NCBI GenBank assembly: GCA_965224515.1
Contig: OZ245051.1
Span: 868,001-932,000 of the forward strand
DNA: 64,000 nucleotides
Direction of reading: 5' to 3'
Source: Sedimenticola_A sp040506425
GTDB taxonomy: Bacteria > Pseudomonadota > Gammaproteobacteria > Chromatiales > Chromatiaceae
Of the stretch, positions 35,255 through 44,683 are shown piece after piece. Below the pieces are notes generated by a model. That model ran no database searches. It saw only the letters and a program-made list of their open reading frames with translations, and had not been told where the DNA came from. Position 1 is the stretch's first letter. Every line of letters starts with the position of its first letter. Position numbers and translations under genes: made by a program.

Positions 35255-36049
35255 TCAGACAGCCACCTGGGCCTTGATATGAGGATGGGCCTCGTAGCCG
35301 ACCAGCTCAAAATCATCATAGGTAAAATCAAATACCGACTTCACTTCCGGGTTGAGCTTCATCACCGGCAGCGACAGGGGGTCACGGGCAAGCTGGGTCT
35401 CCACCTGGTCCAGGTGGTTTAGATACAGATGAGCATCTCCGAAAGTGTGCACGAACTCCCCGGGCTCCAGGCCGGTCACCTGGGCGATCATCATGGTGAG
35501 CAGGGCATAGGAGGCGATATTGAAGGGCACGCCAAGAAAGATATCCGCACTGCGCTGATAGAGCTGGCATGAGAGCCTGCCGTCGGCAACGTAGAACTGG
35601 AACAGGCAGTGGCAGGGCGGCAGGGCCATGTGGTCCACGTCGGCCGGGTTCCATGCACTGACCATCAGCCGTCGCGAATCAGGGCTGTTCCTGATCTGAT
35701 CTATCAACTGGGAAATCTGGTCGATACTCTTTCCATGTGGTGCTGGCCAGGAGCGCCACTGGTAACCATAGACCGGTCCCAGGTCGCCATTTTCATCCGC
35801 CCACTCATCCCAGATTCTTACGCCGTTGTCCTTCAGGTATTTGATATTGGTATCACCCTGCAGAAACCACAGCAGTTCATGAATAATTGAACGCAGGTGC
35901 AGCTTCTTGGTCGTCACCACGGGAAACCCGTCGGCCAGGTCGAAACGCATCTGGTAACCAAACACGCTCACGGTGCCGGTACCGGTACGATCCTCTTTGC
36001 GGGTTCCTGTATCACGCACGTGGCGCATAAGATCGAGATATTGACGCAT
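35255..36049 (-). CDS. thyA: Thymidylate synthase
   Basis: ThyA methylates dUMP to dTMP with methylene-tetrahydrofolate, producing the dihydrofolate that FolA recycles. The 264-residue length equals E. coli ThyA. Motifs include GTGTVSVFGYQMRFDL, LLWFLQGDTNIKYL, the catalytic cysteine in ALPPCHCLFQFYV, QRSADIFLGVPFNIASY and HLYLNHLDQ. It follows lgt on the same strand with a 3-base gap, the classical lgt-thyA pair. Confidence 0.98.
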   Translation of the reverse strand: MRQYLDLMRHVRDTGTRKEDRTGTGTVSVFGYQMRFDLADGFPVVTTKKLHLRSIIHELLWFLQGDTNIKYLKDNGVRIWDEWADENGDLGPVYGYQWRSWPAPHGKSIDQISQLIDQIRNSPDSRRLMVSAWNPADVDHMALPPCHCLFQFYVADGRLSCQLYQRSADIFLGVPFNIASYALLTMMIAQVTGLEPGEFVHTFGDAHLYLNHLDQVETQLARDPLSLPVMKLNPEVKSVFDFTYDDFELVGYEAHPHIKAQVAV

Positions 36050-36052
36050 GAA

Positions 36053-36892
36053 TCAGTCCGTTTTTCTTTTTTGGTAAGCAAGTCCCATCAGCAGCAATCC
36101 GCCGATCAGCATCGGTAGGGTAAGCAACTGCCCCATGGTAAGCCACTCGAAGGCCAGGTATCCGATATGGGCATCGGGCATACGAACGAATTCCACACTG
36201 AAACGGAAAATTCCGTAGAAGATGAGAAACAGCCCGGATACCGCCATGGTTGGGCGGGGTCGTGAAGAATAGAGCCAGAGAATCAGAAACAGCACCAGGC
36301 CCTCCAGCAGCGCCTCGTAAAGCGGGCTTGGATGCAGGGGAGGTGTATAGACAGTGCCGTGGGGCAGTTGAAGCTTGGTGCTGCACAGCTCCTGAAAGCG
36401 GGCGCAGGAGACCTGCATGGCCCAGGGCACTGAACCCGGCCCACCCCACAATTCACCGTTGATGAAGTTGCCAATGCGCCCCGTACCCAGTCCAATGGGC
36501 ACCAGGGGGGCAATAAAATCCGTACTCTGGAAAAAGCCTTTGTCATAGCGGCGGCCGAACAGCCACATGGCCAGCATCACACCCAGCAGACCGCCATGAA
36601 ACGACATGCCGCCCTCCCAGATTCGCAGCAGCGACAGGGGGTCATTCAACAGATCAGAAAAACCGTAAAACAGGACATAGCCAAGTCTTCCGCCCAGCAC
36701 CACGCCCAGCACGATATAGAACAGCAGGTCATCGACCTGTTGCTCGGTCCAGGATGAACCGGGGCGGGCTGCACGGATGCGCCCCAGCCACCAGCCGCCA
36801 AAGAAACCGACCAGGTACATCAATCCGTACCAGTGGATACTCACCGGGCCTACAGCGATCGCAACGGGATCAATATCAGGGTATGTCAACAT
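36053..36892 (-). CDS. lgt: Prolipoprotein diacylglyceryl transferase
   Basis: Lgt transfers diacylglycerol from phosphatidylglycerol to the lipobox cysteine of prolipoproteins in the inner membrane, the first step of lipoprotein maturation. The 279-residue protein is highly hydrophobic with about seven helices. The signature GRIGNFINGELWGG and the segments IHWYGLMYLVGF, GGRLGYVLFYG and GMSFHGGLLG are present. It overlaps no gene and is cotranscribed with thyA. Confidence 0.97.
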   Translation of the reverse strand: MLTYPDIDPVAIAVGPVSIHWYGLMYLVGFFGGWWLGRIRAARPGSSWTEQQVDDLLFYIVLGVVLGGRLGYVLFYGFSDLLNDPLSLLRIWEGGMSFHGGLLGVMLAMWLFGRRYDKGFFQSTDFIAPLVPIGLGTGRIGNFINGELWGGPGSVPWAMQVSCARFQELCSTKLQLPHGTVYTPPLHPSPLYEALLEGLVLFLILWLYSSRPRPTMAVSGLFLIFYGIFRFSVEFVRMPDAHIGYLAFEWLTMGQLLTLPMLIGGLLLMGLAYQKRKTD

Positions 36893-37291
36893 GGGGCGCT
36901 ATGTTAGCACGTGAATCTGAAAATTCAGTGCCAGCCATGGAGCCAACCCGGAAAGCGGCTCCCGCCGGGACAAAACCGGCCATACAGAATATAATTCTGA
37001 TAATCCTGTGACAAATACCATACAAACAACGGGTAATTAGTTGACAAATTAGACGAAATTTCTTCTTTATTTTTTTTCAATATGCGTTTTAATACTTAAC
37101 TAGAGGTTTGTTTTTCGGAATTACTTTCTTGGGCATGAACGAAACAACAAACCCGGGCTGTGTGCGTCCACGAACTGCCACCCAAAAAACTGTGACGGTT
37201 CCATGCAGATAGGGGACACCACCCTTGTTTTCACGTTACTGGTTGCACCCGGCATTTTTACACTAATGGATCAGTGAAATAGGTTACAAAT
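36893..37291. other. Gene-free region between lgt and the XRE gene
   Basis: About 400 bases separate two divergent genes. The middle (37040-37100) is AT-rich, unlike its surroundings, and contains TTGACA at 37041 with only a poor -10 partner, so promoters for either gene are plausible but not pinned down. A 25-codon ORF at 37135 has no ribosome-binding site and is not called. I see no strong repeat or terminator. Confidence 0.6.
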
Positions 37292-37630
37292 ATGAACAGC
37301 ATGACCCCCCAAAACCTCGGGAACCTCGGCCAGCGCATGCGCCACAAACGCCAGGAGAAAGGATGGACCCAAGAGCAGCTGGCGGTGCGTGCGGGCACCA
37401 ACCAGGCCGTCATCCAAAAAATCGAAAACGGCAAAAGCCTGCGCCCACGCAAGATCGACCAGATCGCAGACGTTCTTGACGTCAACCCGGCATGGCTGAT
37501 GTTCGGTGACGAAAAGGCCTCCACCCTGCCTGCTGAAGCCAATAGCGTGGCAGAAGCCTGGCAGCATCTGCCCGAGCCCCACAGATCCAGAATCCGTCAG
37601 GAGATCATGGACCTGCAGCAGAAAGGCTAG
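37292..37630 (+). CDS. XRE-family helix-turn-helix regulator
   Basis: A 112-residue protein with one Cro/C1-type helix-turn-helix domain at about residues 10-72 (LGQRMRHKRQEKGWTQEQLA, then NQAVIQKIENGKSLRPRKI and LDVNPAWLMFG), followed by a short C-terminal helix. Such proteins are DNA-binding repressors or activators; the target is unknown. The closest phage-type parallel is a CI-like regulator without peptidase domain, but no phage genes are nearby. Its stop overlaps the stop of rlmI on the opposite strand. Confidence 0.88.
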   Translation: MNSMTPQNLGNLGQRMRHKRQEKGWTQEQLAVRAGTNQAVIQKIENGKSLRPRKIDQIADVLDVNPAWLMFGDEKASTLPAEANSVAEAWQHLPEPHRSRIRQEIMDLQQKG

Positions 37631-38823
37631 AACGAGGGCAGAGAGCGAAAGTAGAAGGTCTTCAGATAGGCCGTTTCAGGAATGGCCGGATGGATCGGGT
37701 GATCCGGCGCCTGGGCGCCCTGCTCCAGAAGCTGAAGACTTCTGTCGGTATGTCTTCCAGCCTGCTGCACCATCTGCAGCAGGCTCTCCCTCGACATGTG
37801 ATGAGAGCATGAAGAGGTGATTAGAATTCCATCCTTGGACAGGAGCTGCAACGCCAGCTGGTTGATACGTCTGTAGGCCTGGGTCCCCTCCTTGAGATCC
37901 TTCCTGCGCTTGATAAATGCCGGCGGATCGACCATCACCACATCGAAACGTTCACGCTCCTCCCGCAGCGCCTTCATCGCTTCGAAAGCATCACCACGGT
38001 GAGTGCGCACAATATCTGACACTCCATTCAGTGCCGCATTGGACTCCACAGCATCCAGCGCCGTACGGGAGACATCCACGCTGAGCACCTCGTTTGCCCC
38101 GCAGGCTGCAGCCTGCACGCCCCAGGCCCCTACGTAACTGCACACCTCGAGCACACGCTTTCCTTTTACGTAAGGCGCCATCCGAGCCCTGTTGTAGGCC
38201 TGATCGAAAAACCAGCCGGTCTTCTGCCCCTTCAGTGCAGGCACCCGAAACTGAAAGCCGTGCTCTTCCACCGCCAACTCTTCACCGGGCTCATCCCCGG
38301 CATACGCCACATAGCGTTCCAATCCCTCCATCTCCCGCACTGAGGTGTCGTTGCGAAAGATCACCGTATCAGGGTGCAACAGCTTGTCCAGGGCAGCCAA
38401 TATAGAGTCCTTCATGCACTCCATACCTGCAGTCGTGATCTGAACCACACAGGTATCGCCATAGCGGTCCACCACCAGTCCGGGCAGGCCATCACTCTCA
38501 CCGAAGACCATGCGATAGTAAGGGCGATCATAGAGACGCTCCCGCAGGCTCAGGGCGATTTTAAACCTGTGCACCAATAACGATTCGGTCAGTGGGTGTT
38601 CACGGTCCCGGCTCACAAGGCGGGCACAGATCAGTGAGTGAGGGTTCACATACCCCGAACCCAGCCAGCGATCCTGCTGACTGAAAATTTCCACCGGCGT
38701 TCCCGGCTCAAGTCCCTTGAGCGGTGTAGCAGTGGTATCCACCTCGTTGCTGTAAATCCAGCAGTGGCCAGCGCGCAGACGGCGATCCTGGTCTTTTTTT
38801 AGTTTCAGGGGGGCGAAAGTCAT
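37627..38823 (-). CDS. rlmI: 23S rRNA m5C methyltransferase (RlmI-like)
   Basis: RlmI methylates 23S rRNA C1962 using SAM. The 398-residue protein has an N-terminal PUA domain (LRAGHCWIYSNEVD, LGSGYVNPHSLICARLV), a central EEHGFQF domain and a C-terminal Rossmann methyltransferase (GWFFDQAYNRARM, LEVCSYVGAWGVQAAACGA, VMVDPPAFIKRRKDL, ILITSSCSHHM). Family proteins of this length and architecture include RlmI and related RlmK-type enzymes, so the exact base is inferred. It is divergent from padR with a 105-base gap. Confidence 0.9.
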   Translation of the reverse strand: MTFAPLKLKKDQDRRLRAGHCWIYSNEVDTTATPLKGLEPGTPVEIFSQQDRWLGSGYVNPHSLICARLVSRDREHPLTESLLVHRFKIALSLRERLYDRPYYRMVFGESDGLPGLVVDRYGDTCVVQITTAGMECMKDSILAALDKLLHPDTVIFRNDTSVREMEGLERYVAYAGDEPGEELAVEEHGFQFRVPALKGQKTGWFFDQAYNRARMAPYVKGKRVLEVCSYVGAWGVQAAACGANEVLSVDVSRTALDAVESNAALNGVSDIVRTHRGDAFEAMKALREERERFDVVMVDPPAFIKRRKDLKEGTQAYRRINQLALQLLSKDGILITSSCSHHMSRESLLQMVQQAGRHTDRSLQLLEQGAQAPDHPIHPAIPETAYLKTFYFRSLPSF

Positions 38824-38870
38824 GGCGCATATACCTGCTGTGAACGAAAACGCAGTGAAGAGTATCAGAT

Positions 38871-38930
38871 TTGACAGATCACCACCCGGCGACTATATAT
38901 ATTATCTCGATATATATTGGATCGATATAT
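38871..38930 (+). promoter_or_regulatory. Promoter and candidate operator of padR
   Basis: TTGACA (38871-38876) and TATATA (38894-38899) are spaced 17 bp, a good sigma-70 layout. Immediately downstream lies a run of AT-rich repeats with the direct repeat TCGATATAT at 38907 and 38922, overlapping the leader and the start codon. PadR proteins usually repress their own operon by binding AT-rich repeats of this kind; that this is the site is inference. Confidence 0.6.
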
Positions 38931-39483
38931 GGATACCAGCTCACTCTGTCTTGGGGTACTCTGCCTCGGCGATGCATCCGGCTACGAAATCAAAAAAATG
39001 TTCGAGGAGTCGTTCAGCCACTTTCAGGCGGCCAGCTTCGGCTCCATATACCCTGCACTGTCCAGTCTGACAGAAAAAGGGCTGGTCACCTTCAGGGAAG
39101 AGCTCCAGGAGAAACGCCCCACCAAGAAAGTGTTCAGCATCACCCAGGAGGGGCGGACGCAATTCCTTGAAACTCTGGCCGGCACAGAGCCAACCGAACA
39201 GTATCGGAGCGACTTCCTGGTACTTATGATGTTTGCTCATCTGCAGCCACCACAGCAGTTGGAAAAAACCATTGATAACCAGGCAGCCAACATTCGCAGT
39301 GAACTAGAGACCCTGCAAGGCATTTTGAAAAACTGCACCGAACTGACCGCCGGTATGCGTTTCACCATCGAATACGGCATCGCTGCAAACCAGGCCCTGC
39401 TAAAGCTGATTGAGAGCCGGAAAAGTGCGCTCATGGCAGCAATTGATCAAGAACAGTCCGCACTGAAGGAGCTGAAACCATGA
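38929..39483 (+). CDS. PadR-family transcriptional regulator
   Basis: A 184-residue protein with a winged-helix N-terminus (LGVLCLGDASGYEIKKMFEE, then FGSIYPALSSLTEKGLVTF) and a C-terminal helical dimerisation domain (PadR plus Vir-like C-terminal region), the pattern of regulators that control adjacent efflux pumps. ATG at 38929 is preferred over an upstream TTG at 38917. It overlaps the periplasmic adaptor gene by four bases, so regulator, adaptor and pump are one operon, presumably self-repressed. The inducing compound is unknown. Confidence 0.92.
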   Translation: MDTSSLCLGVLCLGDASGYEIKKMFEESFSHFQAASFGSIYPALSSLTEKGLVTFREELQEKRPTKKVFSITQEGRTQFLETLAGTEPTEQYRSDFLVLMMFAHLQPPQQLEKTIDNQAANIRSELETLQGILKNCTELTAGMRFTIEYGIAANQALLKLIESRKSALMAAIDQEQSALKELKP

Positions 39484-40502
39484 AGCGCCTGATGAGTCAT
39501 ATCCTGCCTTCGGCTTTTCTCACCATACTGCTTGCAGCCCAGGCCGGGGCAGATGAGGCAACAACCATTGTCACATCCGCTCCACTAAGCCAGCTTACGT
39601 TCTATCCGCAATTCTCCGCGCCGGCATCCACCCTGAGCCTCAATAACAGCCATATAAGCGCCGAGACATCGGGCAGAATCGAGGGGGTAGCGGTCAACGT
39701 GGGGGATGTGGTCGAAAAAGGCGCGATCCTGGCCACACTGGACTGCCGCGACAACTCCATTCGCGTCAGGCAGGCCGAGGCCGCAATGAGCGCTGCCCGG
39801 GCACGGGTGGATCTTGCCAGAAAACAGAGCCTGAGAACCAAGTCACTGCGCAAGGAGCGGAACATCTCCGAAGAGCTGTTCAACCAGAGAGAGGCTGATC
39901 TGAGTACCAGCCGGTCCGACCTGCAGTCCCAGTCCGCCGCCCTCGACAAGGCCCGTCTGGATGAGACGCGCTGCCGCATCACATCACCTTTCATAGGCGT
40001 GGTAACCAAACGCCTGGCAAGCGAAGGGGAATGGGTGAATACAGGCCAGCCTCTTCTGCAACTGCTCGACAGCAGGCGCCTTGAGGTTTCAGCCCAGCTG
40101 CCTGTTGACCGGATCAAATCGATCACCAGCGCAACGAACATCACCCTCGAAGCCAACAATGAAAGCTACGCCCTGAAACTGAGACAGGTGGTACCCGCCG
40201 TTGAATCCAGGGGCAGAAACAGGGAGGTCCGGCTCACCTTTTCCGACATCGCCGCACTGCCGGGCAGCACCGGCCGGCTGCAGTGGACAGCTACCAGGCC
40301 CTTCCTGCCGGCGGATATCCCGGTACGCCGCAATGGACAGCTCGGCCTGTTTCTCCTGGAACAGGAGAGAGCCCGGTTCCATCCTCTGGCGAACGCACTG
40401 GAAGGGCAGCCGGTGAGGGTCGACCTGCCCCCCGAGAGCGCCCTGATCATTGAGGGGAGACAGAGTCTGAGCGACAACCAGGCCGTTGAAGTAAGCCGTT
40501 AG
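39480..40502 (+). CDS. RND efflux periplasmic adaptor (membrane fusion protein)
   Basis: A 340-residue protein with a signal peptide (HILPSAFLTILLAAQAGA), a lipoyl-like domain split around a coiled-coil hairpin (GRIEGVAVNVGDVVEKGAIL, then ISEELFNQREADLSTSRSD and RITSPFIGVVTKRLASEGEW) and a beta-barrel/membrane-proximal region. It links an inner-membrane RND pump to an outer-membrane channel. There is no lipobox cysteine at the signal end. It overlaps padR and precedes the pump gene by 13 bases. Substrate unknown. Confidence 0.93.
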   Translation: MKRLMSHILPSAFLTILLAAQAGADEATTIVTSAPLSQLTFYPQFSAPASTLSLNNSHISAETSGRIEGVAVNVGDVVEKGAILATLDCRDNSIRVRQAEAAMSAARARVDLARKQSLRTKSLRKERNISEELFNQREADLSTSRSDLQSQSAALDKARLDETRCRITSPFIGVVTKRLASEGEWVNTGQPLLQLLDSRRLEVSAQLPVDRIKSITSATNITLEANNESYALKLRQVVPAVESRGRNREVRLTFSDIAALPGSTGRLQWTATRPFLPADIPVRRNGQLGLFLLEQERARFHPLANALEGQPVRVDLPPESALIIEGRQSLSDNQAVEVSR

Positions 40503-40515
40503 GAAGGACGGGACC

Positions 40516-43500
40516 ATGCTTGCGCGACTCTACCAGAACCACGTCCTCGCCAACCTCACCTTTGTACTTGTACTGGTGATAGGTTTTCTCTCCTATGGCC
40601 TGATGCCCAGGGAGCAGGATCCCACCATCAACTTCAACTGGATCGATATCACCACCATCCTGCCCGGCGCCTCAGCCGAAGACGTTGAGAAGCAGGTCAC
40701 CGAGGTACTGGAGCGGAAGATCCGCCGGGTCTCTGATATCAAGTTCGTCTCCAGTGTCAGCAGGGAGAGCATCTCCAGCGTACTGGTGCGCTTTGAGGAT
40801 ATAGACGAACAGGTGTTCAACAAAAGGGTCGCCGACCTGCGACGTGAAGTGCAGGATGCCGAAGACGAACTGCCCGATGAGGCCAGCAATCCGTTTGTTT
40901 TCGAGATCACCACGGCCAACGCCTTTCCCAGCGCCACCCTGGCCGTGGTCGGCCTGGCTGACGACGAAAACCTGAGGCGCCAGGCGGAGAACGTAAAGAA
41001 AGACCTGGAACGCATCAAGGGGGTGGACAGGATCCTGGAGACCGCCCTGCCGAATCCCGAACTGCAGATCAACTTCCTGCCGGATCAGCTGGAGCAGGCG
41101 GGGGTCACTCCTGGCCAGCTGGCCAACACCCTGGCGCTGAACTTTCGTGACGTGGCTGCAGGCAGCGTCCAGGTGGACAGGCAAAACTGGCTTATCCGTC
41201 TCATTGGACGCGACAGTGATCCCCACTATCTCGCTTCGCTGCCGGTTACCGGCACCAGTGGCGAGATACCCCTGGGCAACCTCGCAGAAGTGGTCCGTGG
41301 CCGGGAGAAGGCCACCCAGGCGGTTCGCTACAAAGGGCGTCCGGCGGTGATGCTGGCCTCCACCAAAAAGGCAAAGGCAAACACCCTGGAGCTGGTTGAG
41401 GGCATTAGCGACTACATAGCTGAGCGCAACCGTTTCAAGGAGAAGACCGGCGTGGAGCTGGTCCTGATCGACGACCAGACGGAGATCACTCGCAACGCCC
41501 TGGGCATCATGCAGAACAACGCCATGCTCGGCCTGGCCATGGTGCTGTTCGTCACCTGGCTGTTTCTGGGCAGCCGCATCGCACTGCTCACATCCATCGG
41601 CATCCCCTTTATCCTGGCCGGCACCTTCTGGGCACTGAGCAGCATGGGGCAGACCCTCAATGTCAGTGTACTGCTGGGCGCGGTGATCAGTCTCGGCATG
41701 CTGGTGGATGACGCCGTGGTTGTGGTGGAGTCGATCTACTACCGGCTGCAGCGCGGCATGGCCGCCCTGCCTGCAACCCTTGAATCACTGAATGAGGTAG
41801 TGGCCCCGGTCACATCGGCGGTTCTTACCACCATGGCCGCCTTCCTGCCTTTGATGCTGCTGCCCGGCATTCTCGGCGACTACATGCTGATCATCCCCAT
41901 GGTGGTAACCATCGCCCTTGCCATCAGCCTGGTCGAGGCCTACTGGATGCTGCCTGCTCACATACTTGGCGCCAGAATCAATTTCAACAACCCCTCCCGT
42001 ATTCATAAATACAGGATTCGTGCGCTGCACTGGATCAGGGTGAAATACACCATCATGCTGGCCCGCGCCCTGCGCTGGCCCAAGACCATTCTCATCTGCC
42101 TCTCGTTGACCTTTGCCGCCGCCCTGAGCGCCGCCATGGGCGGCGCCATCAAGCTCGACTTCTTTGCCAGCGATCCTATCAGGCTCTTCTACGTCAACCT
42201 GGAGATGCCCGCAGGCACACCACTGCAGGTCACCCTGGAGAAAACCCTGGAGATTGAAAAGAAAGTGCACCAGCAGGTACGCCCGGGCGAGGTACGCAAC
42301 ATCCTCAGCTACTCAGGGCAGATGTTCACCGAAACCGCGCCCTTCTTTGGTGAGCACTATGGACAGGTGCTGGTCGCCCTGAACCCACGCAAGGGAATAC
42401 TGCGCAGCGTGGACGAGATGATCGAGGGGATGCGCAGCAACATCATGGGCACCCCGGGACCCAACAAGATCTCATTTCTACGCCTTACCGGTGGCCCACC
42501 CACCGCCAAGCCGATCCTGATCAAGGTACGGGGTGACGACACGGAGATTATCCGCAAGGCCGCCGCCGAACTGAAACAGATCATGGACCGCAACCCCGCG
42601 ATCCGAGACATCACAGATGATGACAGCCAGGGACAGATGGCCCTTGCGCTGAGAGTGAACCAGGACGCAGCACGCCGGGCGGGAATCAGTCCACAGGAGG
42701 TTGCCCGCACCCTGCGCCTGCTGGTGGACGGCGAGATCATCGGCAGCATGCAGGACCAGGGCGAGGAGCTGGAAGTGCGTGTACGCGCCAAGCCGAGAGT
42801 TCTCACCGACATCAACCAGCCCGGCAACTACACCTTGCCGCTGCAGGACGGGGGACGCATCCCACTCAATGAACTGGTGACGGCAGAAACAGGCCCCAGT
42901 CTGGGCAACATACGCCACTACAACTTCCGACGCACCATCACCGTCGAGGCCGATCTGGACAAGACCCTTACCGACACCGTGGCAGCCAATGCCGAAATCC
43001 TGGAAGAGTGGGATAAAATCCGCAGCCGCTACCCAAGCATCAACCTCGACTTCTCAGGGGAGCTGGATGACATCCAGGAGAGCATCGACTCCATCATGGT
43101 GCTGTTCCTGTTCGGCGTCGGTCTCATGTACATGATCCTCGGCACCCAGTTCAGGAGCTACTTCCAGCCCTTCATGATCCTCGCCACAGTACCCATGGCC
43201 TTCACCGGCGTGGTGATCGGGCTGTTCATCACCAACAACCCACTCAGCCTGTTCACCATGTACGGCGTCGTTGCCCTGGCCGGTATCGCTGTAAATGCAG
43301 CAATCGTTCTGATCACGGCTGCCAACGAACGTCTCGCCCAGGGAATGAGCGTACTCCACGCGACCGTCTATGCAGCAAGGCGGCGCGTCATCCCCATCCT
43401 CATCACCTCCATGACGACCATCGCTGGACTCTTCTCCCTGGCCACCGGGCTGGGCGGTTCATCACTGATGTGGGGGCCGGTCGCCACCGCCATCGTATGG

Positions 43501-43614
43501 GGACTGGTGGTCTCCACCGTGCTCACACTGTTCGTTATACCCCTGCTCTACCGCATATCCATGGGTTCGCGCTGGGCTGTACGCAGACGCAGAGCGATGA
43601 ACCAGGAAGGCTGA
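40516..43614 (+). CDS. RND-family efflux transporter permease (AcrB/HAE1-like)
   Basis: A 1032-residue inner-membrane pump driven by proton flow. It has the start ARLYQNHVLANLTFVLVLVIG, REQDPTINFNWIDITTILPG, the TM4 aspartate pair in LGMLVDDAVVVVESIYYR, and the second-half repeat (DIQESIDSIMVLFLFGVGLM, FTGVVIGLFITNNPLSL, GIAVNAAIVLITAANERL). Length and paired large periplasmic loops fit the family. No outer-membrane TolC partner is encoded in the operon, so it must use one from elsewhere. Export substrate cannot be deduced. Confidence 0.96.
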   Translation: MLARLYQNHVLANLTFVLVLVIGFLSYGLMPREQDPTINFNWIDITTILPGASAEDVEKQVTEVLERKIRRVSDIKFVSSVSRESISSVLVRFEDIDEQVFNKRVADLRREVQDAEDELPDEASNPFVFEITTANAFPSATLAVVGLADDENLRRQAENVKKDLERIKGVDRILETALPNPELQINFLPDQLEQAGVTPGQLANTLALNFRDVAAGSVQVDRQNWLIRLIGRDSDPHYLASLPVTGTSGEIPLGNLAEVVRGREKATQAVRYKGRPAVMLASTKKAKANTLELVEGISDYIAERNRFKEKTGVELVLIDDQTEITRNALGIMQNNAMLGLAMVLFVTWLFLGSRIALLTSIGIPFILAGTFWALSSMGQTLNVSVLLGAVISLGMLVDDAVVVVESIYYRLQRGMAALPATLESLNEVVAPVTSAVLTTMAAFLPLMLLPGILGDYMLIIPMVVTIALAISLVEAYWMLPAHILGARINFNNPSRIHKYRIRALHWIRVKYTIMLARALRWPKTILICLSLTFAAALSAAMGGAIKLDFFASDPIRLFYVNLEMPAGTPLQVTLEKTLEIEKKVHQQVRPGEVRNILSYSGQMFTETAPFFGEHYGQVLVALNPRKGILRSVDEMIEGMRSNIMGTPGPNKISFLRLTGGPPTAKPILIKVRGDDTEIIRKAAAELKQIMDRNPAIRDITDDDSQGQMALALRVNQDAARRAGISPQEVARTLRLLVDGEIIGSMQDQGEELEVRVRAKPRVLTDINQPGNYTLPLQDGGRIPLNELVTAETGPSLGNIRHYNFRRTITVEADLDKTLTDTVAANAEILEEWDKIRSRYPSINLDFSGELDDIQESIDSIMVLFLFGVGLMYMILGTQFRSYFQPFMILATVPMAFTGVVIGLFITNNPLSLFTMYGVVALAGIAVNAAIVLITAANERLAQGMSVLHATVYAARRRVIPILITSMTTIAGLFSLATGLGGSSLMWGPVATAIVWGLVVSTVLTLFVIPLLYRISMGSRWAVRRRRAMNQEG

Positions 43615-43651
43615 ATCTGTAACTCTCCGGAAAAACAATCGAAGTGCCTGT

Positions 43652-43673
43652 AGGTCGGGCTGAAGTCCGACCT
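43652..43673. repeat. Short palindromic repeat after the RND pump
   Basis: AGGTCGG (43652-43658) and its complement CCGACCT (43667-43673) flank an 8-base loop. The preceding bases GTGCCTGTAGG also precede the larger inverted repeat at 49511, so the two belong to one family of intergenic repeats. A terminator role is possible. Confidence 0.6.
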
Positions 43674-43767
43674 GCACATGCTTCAACATTTAAACGGGAT
43701 ACAGCACCGGACCAGGACAACGACCCTCATGCATGGGGTGATAGAAGCGTTAAAACTCATAGCGGTA

Positions 43768-43773
43768 TATAAT
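43768..43773 (+). promoter_or_regulatory. Candidate -10 box upstream of the metA operon
   Basis: A perfect TATAAT lies 43 bases before the GTG start of the P-loop gene, but no convincing -35 sits at the right distance. Possibly an activator-dependent promoter. No SAM-type riboswitch is recognisable. Confidence 0.35.
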
Positions 43774-43816
43774 CCAAAGTCCTGATAACAACAGAGACAA
43801 GACAAGGCCGCTGACC

Positions 43817-44674
43817 GTGAAACTGAGTCTGGAAGAATTCAGAGCCTGGAAAAACAAGAGCATCACCCTGCTCGGCATGTCCGGCGTGGGCAAGACCCAC
43901 CTTTCCGGAACACTGCGCCGATACAACTGGTTTCACTACTCCGGCGACTACAGGATCGGCACCCGCTACCTGGACGAAGAGATCATGGACCTGATCAAGC
44001 AACAGGCCATGCAGGTACCTTTCCTGCGCGCCCTGCTGCGCAAGGACTGGATCTATATCCGTAACAACATCAAGGTGGACGACCTCGGCCCGGTACTCTG
44101 TTACGTTGGCAAGCTCGGCAACCCGGAGCTGGGCGGCATACAGCTCGGCGACTTCAAGCAGCGCCAGGCCCTCTACCGCCAGGCAGAGATCGACGCCATG
44201 TTCGATGTTCCGGTTTTTGTCCGCAAGTCCCATGAGATCTACGGTTACCAGCACTTCGTGAATGATGTGGGCGGCAGCCTCTGCGACATCGAGTCACCGG
44301 AAGTGATCGACCTGCTCGACCGGCACAGCCTGCTGCTCTACATCCAGGCATCCGACACCAACGAGGAGGAGATGCTCATCAACCGCGCCCAGGAAGATCC
44401 AAAGCCTCTCTATTTCCGGCCCGATTTTCTGGATGAGCAACTTAAGAGTTACCTGAATGAGCACGGGCTGGAGTATGCCGCCCAGATGGACCCGGATGAG
44501 TTCACCCGCTGGATCTTCCCCCGGCTGTTCCATTCACGGGTCCCCCGGTACGAAGCCATAGCAAACCCTCTCGGCTACTGCGTCACCTCCAACGAGGTCG
44601 CCGGGGTACGCGACGACAACGACTTTTTTGAATTGCTGGAGACAGCAATCGCACGCAAGCAATGGAACGGATAG
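43817..44674 (+). CDS. P-loop NTPase-like protein upstream of metA
   Basis: A 285-residue soluble protein with an N-terminal Walker A motif (ITLLGMSGVGKTHL, about residues 17-30), no clear Walker B seen by eye, and conserved-looking stretches (HYSGDYRIGTRYLDEEIMDL, LLYIQASDTNEEEMLINRA, WIFPRLFHSRVPRYEAIA). I know similar proteins only as uncharacterised ATPases. It starts with GTG at a position that leaves a complete P-loop fold. It precedes metA by 9 bases with a good ribosome-binding site (TAGGAG) for metA, so the two are cotranscribed; a role in methionine metabolism or in MetA control is possible but unproved. Confidence 0.75.
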   Translation: MKLSLEEFRAWKNKSITLLGMSGVGKTHLSGTLRRYNWFHYSGDYRIGTRYLDEEIMDLIKQQAMQVPFLRALLRKDWIYIRNNIKVDDLGPVLCYVGKLGNPELGGIQLGDFKQRQALYRQAEIDAMFDVPVFVRKSHEIYGYQHFVNDVGGSLCDIESPEVIDLLDRHSLLLYIQASDTNEEEMLINRAQEDPKPLYFRPDFLDEQLKSYLNEHGLEYAAQMDPDEFTRWIFPRLFHSRVPRYEAIANPLGYCVTSNEVAGVRDDNDFFELLETAIARKQWNG

Positions 44675-44683
44675 GAGCCCGCC

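Noticed and set aside
37135..37212. 25-codon frame in the lgt-XRE gap
   Set aside because: No ribosome-binding site, no conserved feature, composition not coding-like.
43674..43816. SAM riboswitch upstream of the metA operon
   Set aside because: No recognisable conserved blocks; only a -10-like box.
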